A stretch of DNA of 64,000 nucleotides from Pirellulaceae bacterium (GTDB lineage: Bacteria > Planctomycetota > Planctomycetia > Pirellulales > Pirellulaceae): contig JAQWSU010000006.1 in NCBI GenBank assembly GCA_029243025.1, positions 473,183-537,182 on the forward strand. The letters are read 5' to 3'. This document shows positions 16,621-26,932 of this stretch, piece after piece. The position numbers were made by a program, and so were the translations under genes. Under the pieces are notes generated by a model, which made no database searches, was not told the DNA's origin, and saw nothing but the letters and a program-made list of their open reading frames with translations. The first letter of the stretch is position 1; every line of letters begins with the position of its first letter.

Positions 16621-17400
16621 TCACTTCATCAGTTCATCGACCGATGCACCGATATCGGGTTGGGCCATGAGACGTTCACCAACCAGGATGGCGTTGACTC
16701 CGGCGTCCTCCAGCATTCGCACATCACTTTGGCGATGGATACCACTTTCACCGACCAACAGGCATTCGGCGGGAATCTTTTCTCGCATCCGCACGGTGTG
16801 ATTCAAGTCGACTTCAAACGTTCGGAGGTCTCGGTTGTTGACCCCAATCAGTGTGGCACCTGCTTCGAGTACGCGATCAAGATTTTCGGGTTCGTAAAAT
16901 TCAACCAGTGGGGTGAGTCCCAGTTCAACCGCTTCGTTGTGTAACTTTCGTAAATGGCAATCGTCCAGGCATTCTGCAATCAAGAGAACGGCGTCAGCGC
17001 CGGCAACACGCGCTTCCAGCAATTGATAAGTGTCGAGAATGAAGTCCTTTCGCAGCAACGGCGTCGAAACAGTCTGTCGGATTTGAGAGAGGTATTGCAG
17101 GGATCCTTGAAAATAGCTCTCGTCCGTCAAAACACTGATGCACGTTGCTCCGTGATCGGCATAGATGGAAGCGATCTGTTGAGGTTGGAAATCCTCTCGG
17201 ATGATACCTTTGGACGGGCTCGCCTTTTTGACTTCTGCAATCAACTTGATGCGACCCTTGGCAGCTAGTGCATCGAAGAAGGGCCGCACGGGGGGAGCTT
17301 GATCGAGAGCTTGACGCAATTGCGATTCGGGAACGCGTTCTTTGGCCGTTTCGATTTCAAGCCGCTTGGTAGCGACAATTTTGTCAAGGATGGTGGGCAC
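16621..17400 (-). CDS. trpC: Indole-3-glycerol phosphate synthase
   Basis: TrpC closes the indole ring in tryptophan synthesis. The 259-residue TIM barrel shows ILDKIVATKRLEI at the N-terminus, LIAEVKKASPSKG (catalytic Lys), ISVLTDESYFQGS, LLRKDFILDTYQ (second Lys), LVEFYEPEN, IGVNNRDLRTFEVD and LLVGESGI. I chose the GTG at 17400 with AGGA about eight bases upstream. The ORF extends further into purH, but that part does not look conserved. purH lies 34 nt upstream on the same strand, so purine and tryptophan genes seem cotranscribed here. Other trp genes are not in the window. Confidence 0.93.
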   Translation of the reverse strand: MPTILDKIVATKRLEIETAKERVPESQLRQALDQAPPVRPFFDALAAKGRIKLIAEVKKASPSKGIIREDFQPQQIASIYADHGATCISVLTDESYFQGSLQYLSQIRQTVSTPLLRKDFILDTYQLLEARVAGADAVLLIAECLDDCHLRKLHNEAVELGLTPLVEFYEPENLDRVLEAGATLIGVNNRDLRTFEVDLNHTVRMREKIPAECLLVGESGIHRQSDVRMLEDAGVNAILVGERLMAQPDIGASVDELMK

Positions 17401-17434
17401 GACGGATCCTGCGTTTCGAATGCTGAAAAAATCT

Positions 17435-19009
17435 TTAGTGTTTAAAATGTCGCTTCCCAGTGAAGACCATGGGCAGTTGGTGTTCATCGCAGGCCGCGAT
17501 CACTTCACTATCACGTTTAGAGCCGCCGGGTTGAATGATAGCGGCAACACCTGCTTGAGCGGCTCGATGAATTGAGTCGGGAAAGGGAAAGAATGCGTCG
17601 GAGGCAAGAACCGATCCGACCGCTCGCTCGCCTGCCTTCTGCAGCGCGATTTCGACGGAATCGACGCGACTCATCTGGCCAGCGCCGGCGCCGCACAACG
17701 CCTGATTCTTGGTAACGACGATCGCGTTACTCTTGACGTGCCGCACCACCGCCCAGCTGAAACGAATTTCGTCGACGAGCGGCGCATCGGGTTGCGTTGT
17801 TGTTGCGATTGTCCAATCATCGTATTGATCAGGGAGCGTGTCCGAAGCTTGGACCAATACGCCACCGCTGATGTGTCGCAGACTCATCGTTGCCGTGACG
17901 TCGCCAAAATCGCCGATTTCCATCAGGCGTACGTTCGACTTCCATTTCGGCCGGGTGGTGAGGATTTCTACCGCGGCTGGATCGAAATGAGGCGCCACAA
18001 TCGCTTCAATAAAAAGGCCTGGTGTTGCGAGTACCGCAGCGGTTGCAACATCTACCTTTCGGTTGAAGGCCAGAATCGATCCGAACGCACTGACAGGATC
18101 ACCGTCTAACGCTTTTTGGACTGCGTCTACCAGCGATTCTGCGGACGCACAGCCACAAGGGTTGTTGTGTTTGATTACCACAGCAGCGGCTTGTGGCAGC
18201 GAACGCACGATCGATATCGCGCTGTCTAGATCTAACAGGTTGTTGTACGACAGCTCTTTGCCGTTCAGTTGTCGGGCTGAAATTAAGCTCGGACCTTCCG
18301 TCTTTCCGTCACTGTAAAGAGCCGCTCCTTGATGCGGGTTTTCGCCATATCGGAGCATTGATTTACGCTGAAGTTGGATGTTGAGCTGTTCCGGCAGGGA
18401 TTCCTCCCCCTTGCTTAACTGTTGGCTGAAGTACTGACTGATGGCGGAGTCATAAGCGGCGGTTCGAGCGAATGCCGCGCCGGCTAATTTCTGGCGTTGT
18501 TCAAAGCTGGTCGAACCCGAATCTTGGACTGACTGAAGGATGTCCGCGTATTGCTCCGGTGCGGTCGCAATCGTTACAAACGAATGATTTTTGGCAGCCG
18601 CTCGGACGAGGCTCGGACCACCAATGTCGATCTGTTCGATCGCCTCCGGCATGGTCACGCCTTCGCGGGCAACGGTTGCCTCGAATGGATACAGATTAAC
18701 TGCGACCAGTTCAAACGATGCGATGCCGTGGCTATCAATCCCCTGCATATCGTCTTCTCGGTCGTGTCGGCAGAGGATCCCACCGAAAATCTTCGGGTGA
18801 AGCGTCTTGAGTCGGCCGTCCATCATTTCAGGAAAACCCGTGTAGGCAGAGATATCACGGACTTCGATTCCATTCTCGCGTAGGTGTTGGGCGGTGCCAC
18901 CTGTGCTGAAGATCTCGACACCGGCAGATGCCAATCCCTTGGCAAACTCGGCAAGGCCGAGTTTGTCACTCACACTAATCAAAGCCCGACTTATTCGCGG
19001 AGAATCCAT
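17435..19009 (-). CDS. purH: Bifunctional AICAR transformylase / IMP cyclohydrolase
   Basis: PurH performs the last two steps of IMP synthesis. The 524-residue length is normal. The N-terminal IMP cyclohydrolase domain begins [18 protein letters not shown] and has [13 protein letters not shown] and [22 protein letters not shown]. The C-terminal transformylase domain has [28 protein letters not shown] and the catalytic [11 protein letters not shown] block, and ends near [25 protein letters not shown]. The ATG at 19009 is preferred over an upstream start because GGAAAG lies nine to ten bases upstream and the conserved N-terminus begins right after. Confidence 0.96.
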   Translation of the reverse strand: MDSPRISRALISVSDKLGLAEFAKGLASAGVEIFSTGGTAQHLRENGIEVRDISAYTGFPEMMDGRLKTLHPKIFGGILCRHDREDDMQGIDSHGIASFELVAVNLYPFEATVAREGVTMPEAIEQIDIGGPSLVRAAAKNHSFVTIATAPEQYADILQSVQDSGSTSFEQRQKLAGAAFARTAAYDSAISQYFSQQLSKGEESLPEQLNIQLQRKSMLRYGENPHQGAALYSDGKTEGPSLISARQLNGKELSYNNLLDLDSAISIVRSLPQAAAVVIKHNNPCGCASAESLVDAVQKALDGDPVSAFGSILAFNRKVDVATAAVLATPGLFIEAIVAPHFDPAAVEILTTRPKWKSNVRLMEIGDFGDVTATMSLRHISGGVLVQASDTLPDQYDDWTIATTTQPDAPLVDEIRFSWAVVRHVKSNAIVVTKNQALCGAGAGQMSRVDSVEIALQKAGERAVGSVLASDAFFPFPDSIHRAAQAGVAAIIQPGGSKRDSEVIAACDEHQLPMVFTGKRHFKH

Positions 19010-19241
19010 AGGTCGTCTTTCCAAAGCAAGATCAAAAAGAAGGTCGTTCAACGGACCTGATTGTCGGCTTCTTCAGACTTTGGTCAACTCCCCGCGCCAG
19101 TGGCCAACCGCTGACGGGCGAGCGGATCCTGAAATGCAAGTCGAGGATAGGGGTCCGAGTGACCGTCTACTTAAGACCGAGCGGATGGGCCAAACTGGGC
19201 ACGCGGGGCTTGCTTCGAGCTGGGTTCGAAAAATCGACGGG

Positions 19242-20939
19242 CTACCCGAATGGATCCTCACCGTCACCCGCTCCGAATGGATTCCCTTCGTCTGCGTCAT
19301 CCGCTCCGAATGGATCCTCACCGTCACCCGCTCCGAATGGATCCCCTTCGTCTGCGTCACCCGCTCCGAATGGATCCTCGCCGTCACCCGCTCCGAATGG
19401 ATCCCCTTCGTCTGCGTCACCCGCTCCGAATGGGTCGTCATCTCCGGCGGCCGGATTATTCAGCCTGCCGGCGTCGGGCGTGGGTGGACTAAATTCGTCG
19501 CGACTCGCTCCGGAATCAGAAGCCGGTTGATTTGCTTGCTTCGTTTTGTCTGTGGTGGGTTGAGGGAGTGAAGCATGAATCGTTGGCAAGGGGGCATGTA
19601 TCTCTCGCAGGCACTGGATAGTTCCATCACTTGCTGCCAGATAGATGCGGTCAGTCAGACGGTTCGTGATCGGCAAGTCATATCCCGATACGTCCAACGA
19701 CATCACTCGACCGCCCGTTTTCGGATCGAGACCATGCATCACACCTTGTTGATCGAGAACGTACAAACGCGTGTCACTGGCGGCGACGATGCGTTTGATA
19801 CCGGTCACCAGCCATTGCTGGAAACCATCGGAGCTTCCAACGGCATGTAAGTTGCCAAATTCGGTAATCGCGTAAATCCGCTCATTGTCACTGAATAGCG
19901 ATTCGTGGATCGGTTCTCCTGTGGCATATTGCCACTCGATTTCACCATCGCCTTCGTCAAGGCAGTAGATGAATCCGTCCGATGATCCGACAGCTAAGCG
20001 ATCTGGTTTGACGAATACTGTTTGTCCGTGAATCGGTCCGCTTGTGCGAACCATATACTGGACTTCGGGTTTCTTCTCGATATTGCATACGTAGGCGCGG
20101 CCACCCTCGGTGGGCCAACTGATTGTACGAGGACTTGCCGTGATCGGAGCGGAAACTTGGCTGCCTGAGTGATAGTACCAAGTGGGTCGTTGGTAAGGTA
20201 GCTGATCGGGCTTGCGAACAGGATCGTCCTCACTCGGTAGCCAATGTCCTTCAATTTGACCATTGCTTGTGGGAGCGAATGCTAGTTTTTGGGTGAGCAC
20301 GGGTCCAATGATGGGATTATTCTGAAGAGATCGTTTCCAGACTTGTTCCCCCGTTTCACGCTCCAGCAGATACAAACTCGATCCGTTGATCACGGAAACG
20401 TACTTGTCGTTTGCGGCAGGATTCAACGTTTGATAACTCGGTCGACCGACGAGAATGGCCCACAATGTTTGCCCATTTTCCGCGTCGATAGCCTGAACGG
20501 TTCCGGAGTTCGTTTGAATGTAGAGAACGCTTCTCGGAACCCGCTTTTCTTCAATCGTTGTTTGATATCCACGTGCGTCGAGGCGAATCTTTTCTTTTTC
20601 TGCGAGTCGAGCTGCCTCGGCGTCACCGATCGCTTTGCCGTCTCGACCGAGATCGATCGCACTAAACCGTCGGATGCCCTTGTCGTACTTCACTTCGTAA
20701 ACAGGGTAAGAATTCGCGAGATAATCCTCATAGGAATCGAGGCCGAGCAGCTGGAGATGAGCGTTTGCCGCCGCAGATCGATCGCGATCGAGCTCGGCTT
20801 GGGACGTCCAAGCGACTTCTAGACCGGCTCGTCGGTAGTCGGTTGGGCCGGAAAACGACCTTCTCAGCTGGCCCCAGGCGCTGCTGCAAACCAGGAGGAG
20901 AAAAGGCAATACGAGACACGATTTGTGGTAGCGAAGCAT
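19242..20939 (-). CDS. Exported PQQ-type beta-propeller protein with DPFG repeat tail
   Basis: The 565-residue product has a signal peptide (CLVLPFLLLVCSSAWG). A set of PQQ-like blades follows: VLYIQTNSGTVQAIDAENGQTLWAI, SLYLLERETGEQVWKR, GFIYCLDEGDGEIEWQY, RLYVLDQQGVMHGLDPKTG. Such propellers often bind proteins or act in envelope assembly; without quinoprotein active-site residues a dehydrogenase role is unlikely. The last 64 residues are a low-complexity run of DPFGAGD-type repeats encoded by three 60-bp units. The ATG at 20939 has GAGG about seven bases upstream. The cellular role is unknown. Confidence 0.82.
   Translation of the reverse strand: MLRYHKSCLVLPFLLLVCSSAWGQLRRSFSGPTDYRRAGLEVAWTSQAELDRDRSAAANAHLQLLGLDSYEDYLANSYPVYEVKYDKGIRRFSAIDLGRDGKAIGDAEAARLAEKEKIRLDARGYQTTIEEKRVPRSVLYIQTNSGTVQAIDAENGQTLWAILVGRPSYQTLNPAANDKYVSVINGSSLYLLERETGEQVWKRSLQNNPIIGPVLTQKLAFAPTSNGQIEGHWLPSEDDPVRKPDQLPYQRPTWYYHSGSQVSAPITASPRTISWPTEGGRAYVCNIEKKPEVQYMVRTSGPIHGQTVFVKPDRLAVGSSDGFIYCLDEGDGEIEWQYATGEPIHESLFSDNERIYAITEFGNLHAVGSSDGFQQWLVTGIKRIVAASDTRLYVLDQQGVMHGLDPKTGGRVMSLDVSGYDLPITNRLTDRIYLAASDGTIQCLREIHAPLPTIHASLPQPTTDKTKQANQPASDSGASRDEFSPPTPDAGRLNNPAAGDDDPFGAGDADEGDPFGAGDGEDPFGAGDADEGDPFGAGDGEDPFGADDADEGNPFGAGDGEDPFG
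19245..19436. repeat. Tandem 60-bp repeats at the 3' end of the PQQ gene
   Basis: Three 60-bp units plus 12 bp encode D-P-F-G-A-G-D-A-D-E-G-D-P-F-G-A-G-D-G-E with few changes. The reverse strand also stays open and gives Pro/Ser-rich ORFs, which are a by-product of the repeat. Confidence 0.9.
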
Positions 20940-21414
20940 GAATAACCTCAAACACATCGGGCCCAGATAGGCCGAATTGCTAGACTAAGCCGCCATGCGG
21001 CCGATGAAGGACGCCGAAATCTGCACGATTCTCGAGTCCCTCGTCCGTTCCGGTGTCCTTTCATGATAGTCGATCGGGCCATTCAATTCCGGGAAAAACA
21101 CCGATTCGGCGGCAGATCGGCAAAAGCGACCTGCTTGTGTTTCGGATGCTTAACGGTTATCCCGTTGGGGGGCCCATGGACCGGTGGCCGCGGCGAATCT
21201 ACGATGGGAGATCGTAAAAATCATCAAACAAAAGACGCTGGTGCGGAAGACAGTTGGTACTGAGCCGAAAGTGAATGCCGAATTTCAGGCCTTAAGGCGA
21301 CCGTCGCCGAAGGGGCTTTCAGCAAGCTTCTCGATTCGCGAATTGTTGTTTTCGACGGCTAACCTGTCCATTTTATCGTACCCGACCCATTTATACGTGT
21401 AAGAGGAGTAGGGA
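20940..21414. other. 475-nt divergent intergenic region
   Basis: It separates the PQQ protein from the 1345-residue protein and must hold both promoters. A GAGGAG ribosome binding site precedes 21415. I see no convincing small gene, RNA or terminator. Confidence 0.4.
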
Positions 21415-24400
21415 ATGGAGCTTCGAGATCTTGGTCCCGACGGCCAGCAAGCTCTCGAACAGACTCTGGGCTACCTGAATTTCTCGTCTGGAGCGTCTGA
21501 CAATCAGTTTTTGCTGAATTTGAATCAGCTATTCGCTCTGATTGAAGACCAGCTCTTGTCAGATGCCGCTCCCGCCCACCGGCGTCTCAAGACGGAGCCC
21601 GTGCCGAATTGGCAGGTCGTTGGAACGCTTTGGCGCGAAAAACTGGCCGAATTGACGGGAGTCGTACCGGCATTTGAGGACACGACCCAAGTGGTCGCGG
21701 TCTTGAATCTTCTCTTGGATCATGTGGTCCCCGGAGTTCGTGATTTCCATCGTGATCTGTTGTTTCATCAGTCCGACAATGCTTTGCTCACCCCGTTGCT
21801 GATCGGCCGGATTTGCGAAGTTGTATTGCGACAGGGGGCACCTTGGGACGAGATCGATCGAATTACCGAGTCTGCGATCCGCGAGTTGAATGACTACGTG
21901 GGTTACCGTCCGGTCGCCGTATTGGAATCGCGCGTTCTCGAGCCCTATCCTCATGAAAAAGTGAGGCCCATTCCGCTTTTCATCCAAGGAGTGGGAGTAG
22001 CTCATGGTCCCTACCAAGAAGTCATCGCGCTTGCCCTGAAGATCATTAACGAAATTGACCCCATGGTGTTGCAGGCGGCCTGTTTCGTACCAGAGCATCT
22101 CGAGGAATTGGCTCTCGATCCTCGAGCCTATGACTTTGAACATCCTGTGAACAAAAGGCCGAATTACCATTTTGGGCAATGGGATCCACACTCGATTGAC
22201 AACCGCGGTTTCTATAACCGATTCGTGATTCAACAAGTGACGCTCGACGCGTTGATGAATCGGATTGGATCGACACACAAGATTCCCGATAAAGAAGTGA
22301 AATTCGAAGCTGCTGCGGTACTCGTTGGAACCATTTTGATGGCATCCGGAGTCAGCGGTACGGGGCCGGATTTTCATGACTCGAGCATCACGCTGGGGAA
22401 TTTGCTCCCGCGCATTGCGACTTTCCGAGACGTGTTTTATGAGCAGTTGATCGACCAACTTCAGCAACATGATCCAAAGCACGCTGAGCGACTGGTGGAA
22501 GAGTCACAAAGGTTGCGGCAACCGTTTGGTGCAGCCCGACAGCATCTCAACTCGCAATTGACTCGCCAGCGAGCGTCACAACTCGAACATGTTCGCTTAG
22601 CCAGTTTATTTGCCAGAATGGGATATCCCGAAGCAGCCCAACGGCAGATTAATTCGCTGCCCGTGACCTCGGCCAGAATGCTTTGCCGCATTGATTGCAA
22701 CCTGACCTTGAGTCAGCGTGATATCGATGACGGCAACCTGATACGAGCCGAGCAGTGGCTTGATGATACCCGCGAGTTGCTCACTCGTGGCATTCAGTGC
22801 GGAGCGGTAATCGACCCTTGGAATATTTTGGGTTTCGACGGCAACTTCAGTCTGTTCCCGGCGATGGAGAATAGCATTCACGATCATCGCGTGGACGAAA
22901 TGCTGGAGCTGATTGACGAGGTATTTGAAACGTATGGCCGACTTTGGAGTGCGGCAGCAGCCTCGGATGATCAAGAGTTAGGCGATCAGGTGAACGCGAA
23001 ATTTAAAGAATTTGCTCGCTGGTGGCATCAATTTGCCGTGCACGAAGTGAGTTGTGTTGACGCTTCTGATTGCCTGGAATTGCATCGCGCGGCCGAGGAT
23101 GTGGTCGATGCATTGAATCATTGGCATAAGGCAGGTGAAGCCACAGGAGCCATCCGTTTTTGGGCTCCTTATGTCGAACGCTTTGATGCGCCTCGGGCCT
23201 ATGCCATGGTGATTGAAATGCTGTTGGATCGTCGCGACGTGGTTGCAGCGCGTGCACTCCTGATTCATTGGCTGGGTCAAGCCGATGTTACGCCTCTGGA
23301 GCAAGGTGAGGATTCATTTCATCGGCTGTCGATGCGATGGTTACTGGAAGTTTTGGGACTGAAGCCCAAGTCCGGAGCATCGATCGATGTGCCGGGTCCG
23401 GCGCCGCCGGAAACCTGGAGACGCGTGCAGAAATTCTTTGATTACATGGAGGCAAACGCCGGAGATTATTGGCATGTGCCTCCATTCGGACTTGGCGGTG
23501 CTGATGAAACCTCTGATGGCCCGGATGGCTCCGAGAACTCCGATGAGCCGTTCATGGATGATGAGGAGGAAGATCAGGACGATGAAGATGATCTGTTCGG
23601 AGCGGCCTACGAAGATGTCGTCTACCGTGATAGTACTGATGACGGTATCGAAGGAAGCCTGTTCGACTCGGGAGGGGGAAATGATGATCAGCTTGACCTA
23701 TTGCATGATCAAATTGCGGGACGGCTCTCTTTCCTTAATTCTCTTGCGCGGCTACGACGAATTGCAGCACTTGCGTGGATGCTGGCCCCTGCCGATGGGG
23801 ACGATGGTGGGCAGTGGTTTGAGGAGAGTTTGAAGCATTGGTTGCAGCACGGTGCTCAAATTCGCGAGTCACTCGAGCGACTATTGGCCGAGGTCAGTCG
23901 ATATCGACTAGGAAGACCCTCCCACGATTATCTATCGATGGCTGAATTCGATCGCGAGCGCATGATTAAAGAGTCGCTGATGGAACATGTCATCGGTGCC
24001 AGTGTTGAAATCAGCCAAACAGATCAGTTCATCCACTGTGCCTTGCGACATTCGGAAATTGACCTGCCAGCCGATCAGGCGGCCGCCATTCGTTTGCTCA
24101 GAAGTGCCATTCAAGGACAGCAAGCCGAAACGGAAGTTGCCTGGGCCGAATTGAAAACGGCTCTCAGTACGGAGCCGATTCTGTATGTTCCTCTTGTGCG
24201 GGGTGGGAATCCAAGGAATATCGTAGAAGTTCGTAACCGACAGCAAATGCTGCGAGTCCTTTTGGCTTGGTTGCCTCGCCTGGGTTTGCTCACCGAGACC
24301 CGCGACCTGATCGACGTGGTGCGAACGATGGAGCGATCAACACCTGCTGGACCCGGAGCGGTTACCGAATTCGATGATCTTTTTGAAGTCGGATTTCGTT

Positions 24401-25452
24401 CGCTTGTCGATTGTGTGATTCGAGCGACCAATGTTAATGAGACCCAAGATTTGTCACCGACTGATGAAGTGGGTGACACCGGTCCCCAATTGGTCTCTTG
24501 CCTGGAGAGCATGACCGAATCGATGCTGGTCACGTGGCTTTCTCACAGCAGGACTCTAAGACTATCGGTGTTGGAAAAGGTGAAAAGTGACGAAGCTTGG
24601 CAAGATCTCGTTCAATTCATCAAGCGTTACGGGGAAGATCTGTTTACCCAACAGTTCCTGAGTCTGGCAAATGTTCGAAGCATCTTGTTTCAAGGAGTTG
24701 AAAACTGGTTGCTGCAGATGGAGGAGGATTTGTCTGAAGGATGGAACTTCAAGCTGATTGAAGAGCTCGATAGCGTCATTTCTCGTGAAGAGGTGACCAA
24801 GCATATGACCTTGGTACTCGAAGCCGTCGTTGAGAATTACGGGGAGTATCGTGACTACAACAGCACGACGACTCAATCTGATCGAGGAGACTTGATTTAC
24901 AACTTGCTTGATTTTCTGCGTTTGCTCAGTAAGTACGAACGGGTTGTCTGGAACCTGAAACCGGTGGTGCTTGCTCACGAGTTGTTGGTGAGACGAGGTT
25001 GCAACGATGCGGCCCAAATGTGGCGGCGAGCCCTCTCAGAACGAATTGCTGAGGAGGCGAATCGGTATGTCAAGCGGCTGACAAAGCTACAGCAACGTTA
25101 TGCGATGCAATTGCCCACGATCGCTGATCGGGTTAACGAGCGGTTTTTGCGGCCGCTCATCATTGATCGGATGCGAGCATTGGTCGAGCCGGCGATCGAC
25201 CAGCGTTCTGAAAAGTCATTTTCGATACTCGAAGATGAATCCGAGTTATTGCTCAAGCAACCCTCGGGTGTTGGCTTTGAGCCGCCGGCTTGGCTGTTGT
25301 CGTTGGAAGAGGAAGTGCGTCGGGTGCGCCGCGAAGCAAGATTGGTCGACGAACAGCAACTGTTTGAGTCTTTGCTGCCGGCCGTTGATTTGACCATCGA
25401 GGACGTGCAGGATCAGATTGAAGCTTGGAGTCGACACCCCGACGACGACTAG
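21415..25452 (+). CDS. Very large cytoplasmic protein of unknown function, helical repeats
   Basis: I do not recognise this 1345-residue protein. It has no signal peptide or membrane helix and is almost entirely alpha-helical, with many LxxLL-like and A/L-rich helices that suggest a TPR- or armadillo-like solenoid (for example ASLFARMGYPEAAQRQINSL near 400). A very acidic, unstructured stretch at about residues 695-760 (FMDDEEEDQDDEDDLFG and around) divides it in two. The first part includes PRAYDFEHPVNKRPNYHFGQWDPHSID, the best candidate for a distinct domain. The start has GAGGAG six to eight bases upstream. It may be specific to planctomycetes. Confidence 0.8.
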   Translation: MELRDLGPDGQQALEQTLGYLNFSSGASDNQFLLNLNQLFALIEDQLLSDAAPAHRRLKTEPVPNWQVVGTLWREKLAELTGVVPAFEDTTQVVAVLNLLLDHVVPGVRDFHRDLLFHQSDNALLTPLLIGRICEVVLRQGAPWDEIDRITESAIRELNDYVGYRPVAVLESRVLEPYPHEKVRPIPLFIQGVGVAHGPYQEVIALALKIINEIDPMVLQAACFVPEHLEELALDPRAYDFEHPVNKRPNYHFGQWDPHSIDNRGFYNRFVIQQVTLDALMNRIGSTHKIPDKEVKFEAAAVLVGTILMASGVSGTGPDFHDSSITLGNLLPRIATFRDVFYEQLIDQLQQHDPKHAERLVEESQRLRQPFGAARQHLNSQLTRQRASQLEHVRLASLFARMGYPEAAQRQINSLPVTSARMLCRIDCNLTLSQRDIDDGNLIRAEQWLDDTRELLTRGIQCGAVIDPWNILGFDGNFSLFPAMENSIHDHRVDEMLELIDEVFETYGRLWSAAAASDDQELGDQVNAKFKEFARWWHQFAVHEVSCVDASDCLELHRAAEDVVDALNHWHKAGEATGAIRFWAPYVERFDAPRAYAMVIEMLLDRRDVVAARALLIHWLGQADVTPLEQGEDSFHRLSMRWLLEVLGLKPKSGASIDVPGPAPPETWRRVQKFFDYMEANAGDYWHVPPFGLGGADETSDGPDGSENSDEPFMDDEEEDQDDEDDLFGAAYEDVVYRDSTDDGIEGSLFDSGGGNDDQLDLLHDQIAGRLSFLNSLARLRRIAALAWMLAPADGDDGGQWFEESLKHWLQHGAQIRESLERLLAEVSRYRLGRPSHDYLSMAEFDRERMIKESLMEHVIGASVEISQTDQFIHCALRHSEIDLPADQAAAIRLLRSAIQGQQAETEVAWAELKTALSTEPILYVPLVRGGNPRNIVEVRNRQQMLRVLLAWLPRLGLLTETRDLIDVVRTMERSTPAGPGAVTEFDDLFEVGFRSLVDCVIRATNVNETQDLSPTDEVGDTGPQLVSCLESMTESMLVTWLSHSRTLRLSVLEKVKSDEAWQDLVQFIKRYGEDLFTQQFLSLANVRSILFQGVENWLLQMEEDLSEGWNFKLIEELDSVISREEVTKHMTLVLEAVVENYGEYRDYNSTTTQSDRGDLIYNLLDFLRLLSKYERVVWNLKPVVLAHELLVRRGCNDAAQMWRRALSERIAEEANRYVKRLTKLQQRYAMQLPTIADRVNERFLRPLIIDRMRALVEPAIDQRSEKSFSILEDESELLLKQPSGVGFEPPAWLLSLEEEVRRVRREARLVDEQQLFESLLPAVDLTIEDVQDQIEAWSRHPDDD

Positions 25453-25453
25453 C

Positions 25454-26737
25454 TTAAGGCAATTCGATGTCGGTCAAAGTGTACTTGATTGGTACGTCGA
25501 TAATCGCGGCCGGTGACTGGTAGACAAGTTTCCAGTTCGCAATGTCTTCATCTCCCAACGGAAACAAATAAGCGAAACCGACCTCCTGACTTCGTTCGAG
25601 ATAGCGTTCGAAATTGGGATTTTCAATTCGCTTTCCCGTATCGTTGATCAAATAGACTTGGTTGTTCGATGCCCAGTCCAGATGCGATTGAAAAGCACCG
25701 CTCGGATTGTCGAACTTAACCCGAATTCGAAATTCAAAGAGGGAGCCGTTTTTTCGGACACGCTCCAGGGTCACTGTTAAGCCGCCCTTTTGTTGCACCA
25801 CATCTCGCGCCGTGTCTAAATTCTCGAACAGGAACTGTTCTTCACGTCCGGGGATCATCGCCGTGAATTCCCCAGTGAGCTTGCTGATTTTTCTGATACT
25901 TCGGTCGGGTAATTTGAGCGGCAGCACGAGGTCAATTCCCGCGACTGTACTCTGCACGGGTAATTCGAGCGTGCCATCGGGAGAAATCACTGACATCTTC
26001 GTGCCGTCGTCTCCCTGCAGCTTGAGATCGGCCAAGGCATGCCGAATGAGGATTGGCATGGCGCGCGGCTCCCACAATAAATTCAGACGGAGTCGTAAGG
26101 ATTGATTCTCGGTTCTGAGCAGATTTCGTTGAGCGATGATCTCGGCGGCTTCGATACGGAACAGGCCGCTGTAGACACCCGCGTCCTGGCGTTTGCGATC
26201 GTTCGGGTCGGCGGCGACGATGCCAATCGTTCGGGTTTGACCCACGTAGCTGTAAATAGTCATGCCCGCTTGATCGAGTATCTGGTCGAGTGCCTGCCAG
26301 AACGGTTGATCTTGGATATTAAGTTCCAGTTCCACCCCGTCCTGCGCTTGACCAAAGCGATCTCGGTAATCGACCACGCGATTTCCCGTCTGCTGCTTAA
26401 TGCTCTTCAAGATTTCCGAAAAAGGAAAAGTGCCTTGAAACGTTAAGCGGGACGGCTGCCGTTTCTGCTCGGCCGACATGCGTTGGAGTGTGTTCCGGAT
26501 CCGATCAAGTCGCTGTTTGACCTCTGTCGGTGTGTTGTCGTCGGTGCGCGGCAACAGGCCGAGGACGTTGGGGCCTCTCTCTGACAGTTGCGTCTCCGCC
26601 CGTTCTCGAATGGATCGATCGGAATCGTCCAGTTCTTGTACCAATTGGTGAATCTCTGTTTGAAGCTTGTCCGTTGGTGTTGACGCTGGTACCTGTGCGA
26701 GCAGACAGAAGCTTACGAGAGCAGCCGTGCAGATCAT
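25454..26737 (-). CDS. Exported protein with STN/secretin-N-like domain, unknown function
   Basis: The 427-residue product has a signal peptide (MICTAALVSFCLLAQVPAS). A helical segment resembling a HEAT-type repeat (DSDRSIRERAETQLSERG) follows. A region then resembles the STN or secretin N0 fold: LTFQGTFPFSEILKSIKQQTG and LELNIQDQPFWQALDQILDQAGMTIYSYVG. A beta-rich C-terminus with DLVLPLKLPDRS and FEFRIRVKFDNPSG completes it. It may interact with envelope machinery, but there is no direct evidence. GGAGG lies nine bases before the ATG at 26737. It converges on the 1345-residue gene with only one base between the stops. Confidence 0.75.
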   Translation of the reverse strand: MICTAALVSFCLLAQVPASTPTDKLQTEIHQLVQELDDSDRSIRERAETQLSERGPNVLGLLPRTDDNTPTEVKQRLDRIRNTLQRMSAEQKRQPSRLTFQGTFPFSEILKSIKQQTGNRVVDYRDRFGQAQDGVELELNIQDQPFWQALDQILDQAGMTIYSYVGQTRTIGIVAADPNDRKRQDAGVYSGLFRIEAAEIIAQRNLLRTENQSLRLRLNLLWEPRAMPILIRHALADLKLQGDDGTKMSVISPDGTLELPVQSTVAGIDLVLPLKLPDRSIRKISKLTGEFTAMIPGREEQFLFENLDTARDVVQQKGGLTVTLERVRKNGSLFEFRIRVKFDNPSGAFQSHLDWASNNQVYLINDTGKRIENPNFERYLERSQEVGFAYLFPLGDEDIANWKLVYQSPAAIIDVPIKYTLTDIELP

Positions 26738-26932
26738 TGGAATCGCCTCCGTCTGTAAGGATTATTTCGGCCGATCCGCCCCCGGGGCAATCAACGGGGC
26801 AGCCGGTTTCCACGTCATTTTACGTCCGCATGTCGTTGTGTACCAGTTTCGCGACCTCGGATCCTTTTTCATTCTACGCTTAAGTAACGGTTTCGCCTGC
26901 CGTCGAGCCCCCAACCGCTGAGTGAGGAACCG

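Noticed and set aside
19073..19571. Overlapping Ser/Pro/Thr-rich ORFs on the plus strand and a repeat ORF on another minus frame
   Set aside because: They arise because the 60-bp repeats keep several frames open; the PQQ gene explains the DNA.
21559..22482. A 307-residue minus-strand ORF
   Set aside because: It lies within the 1345-residue gene on the opposite strand and has no domain or start signal.
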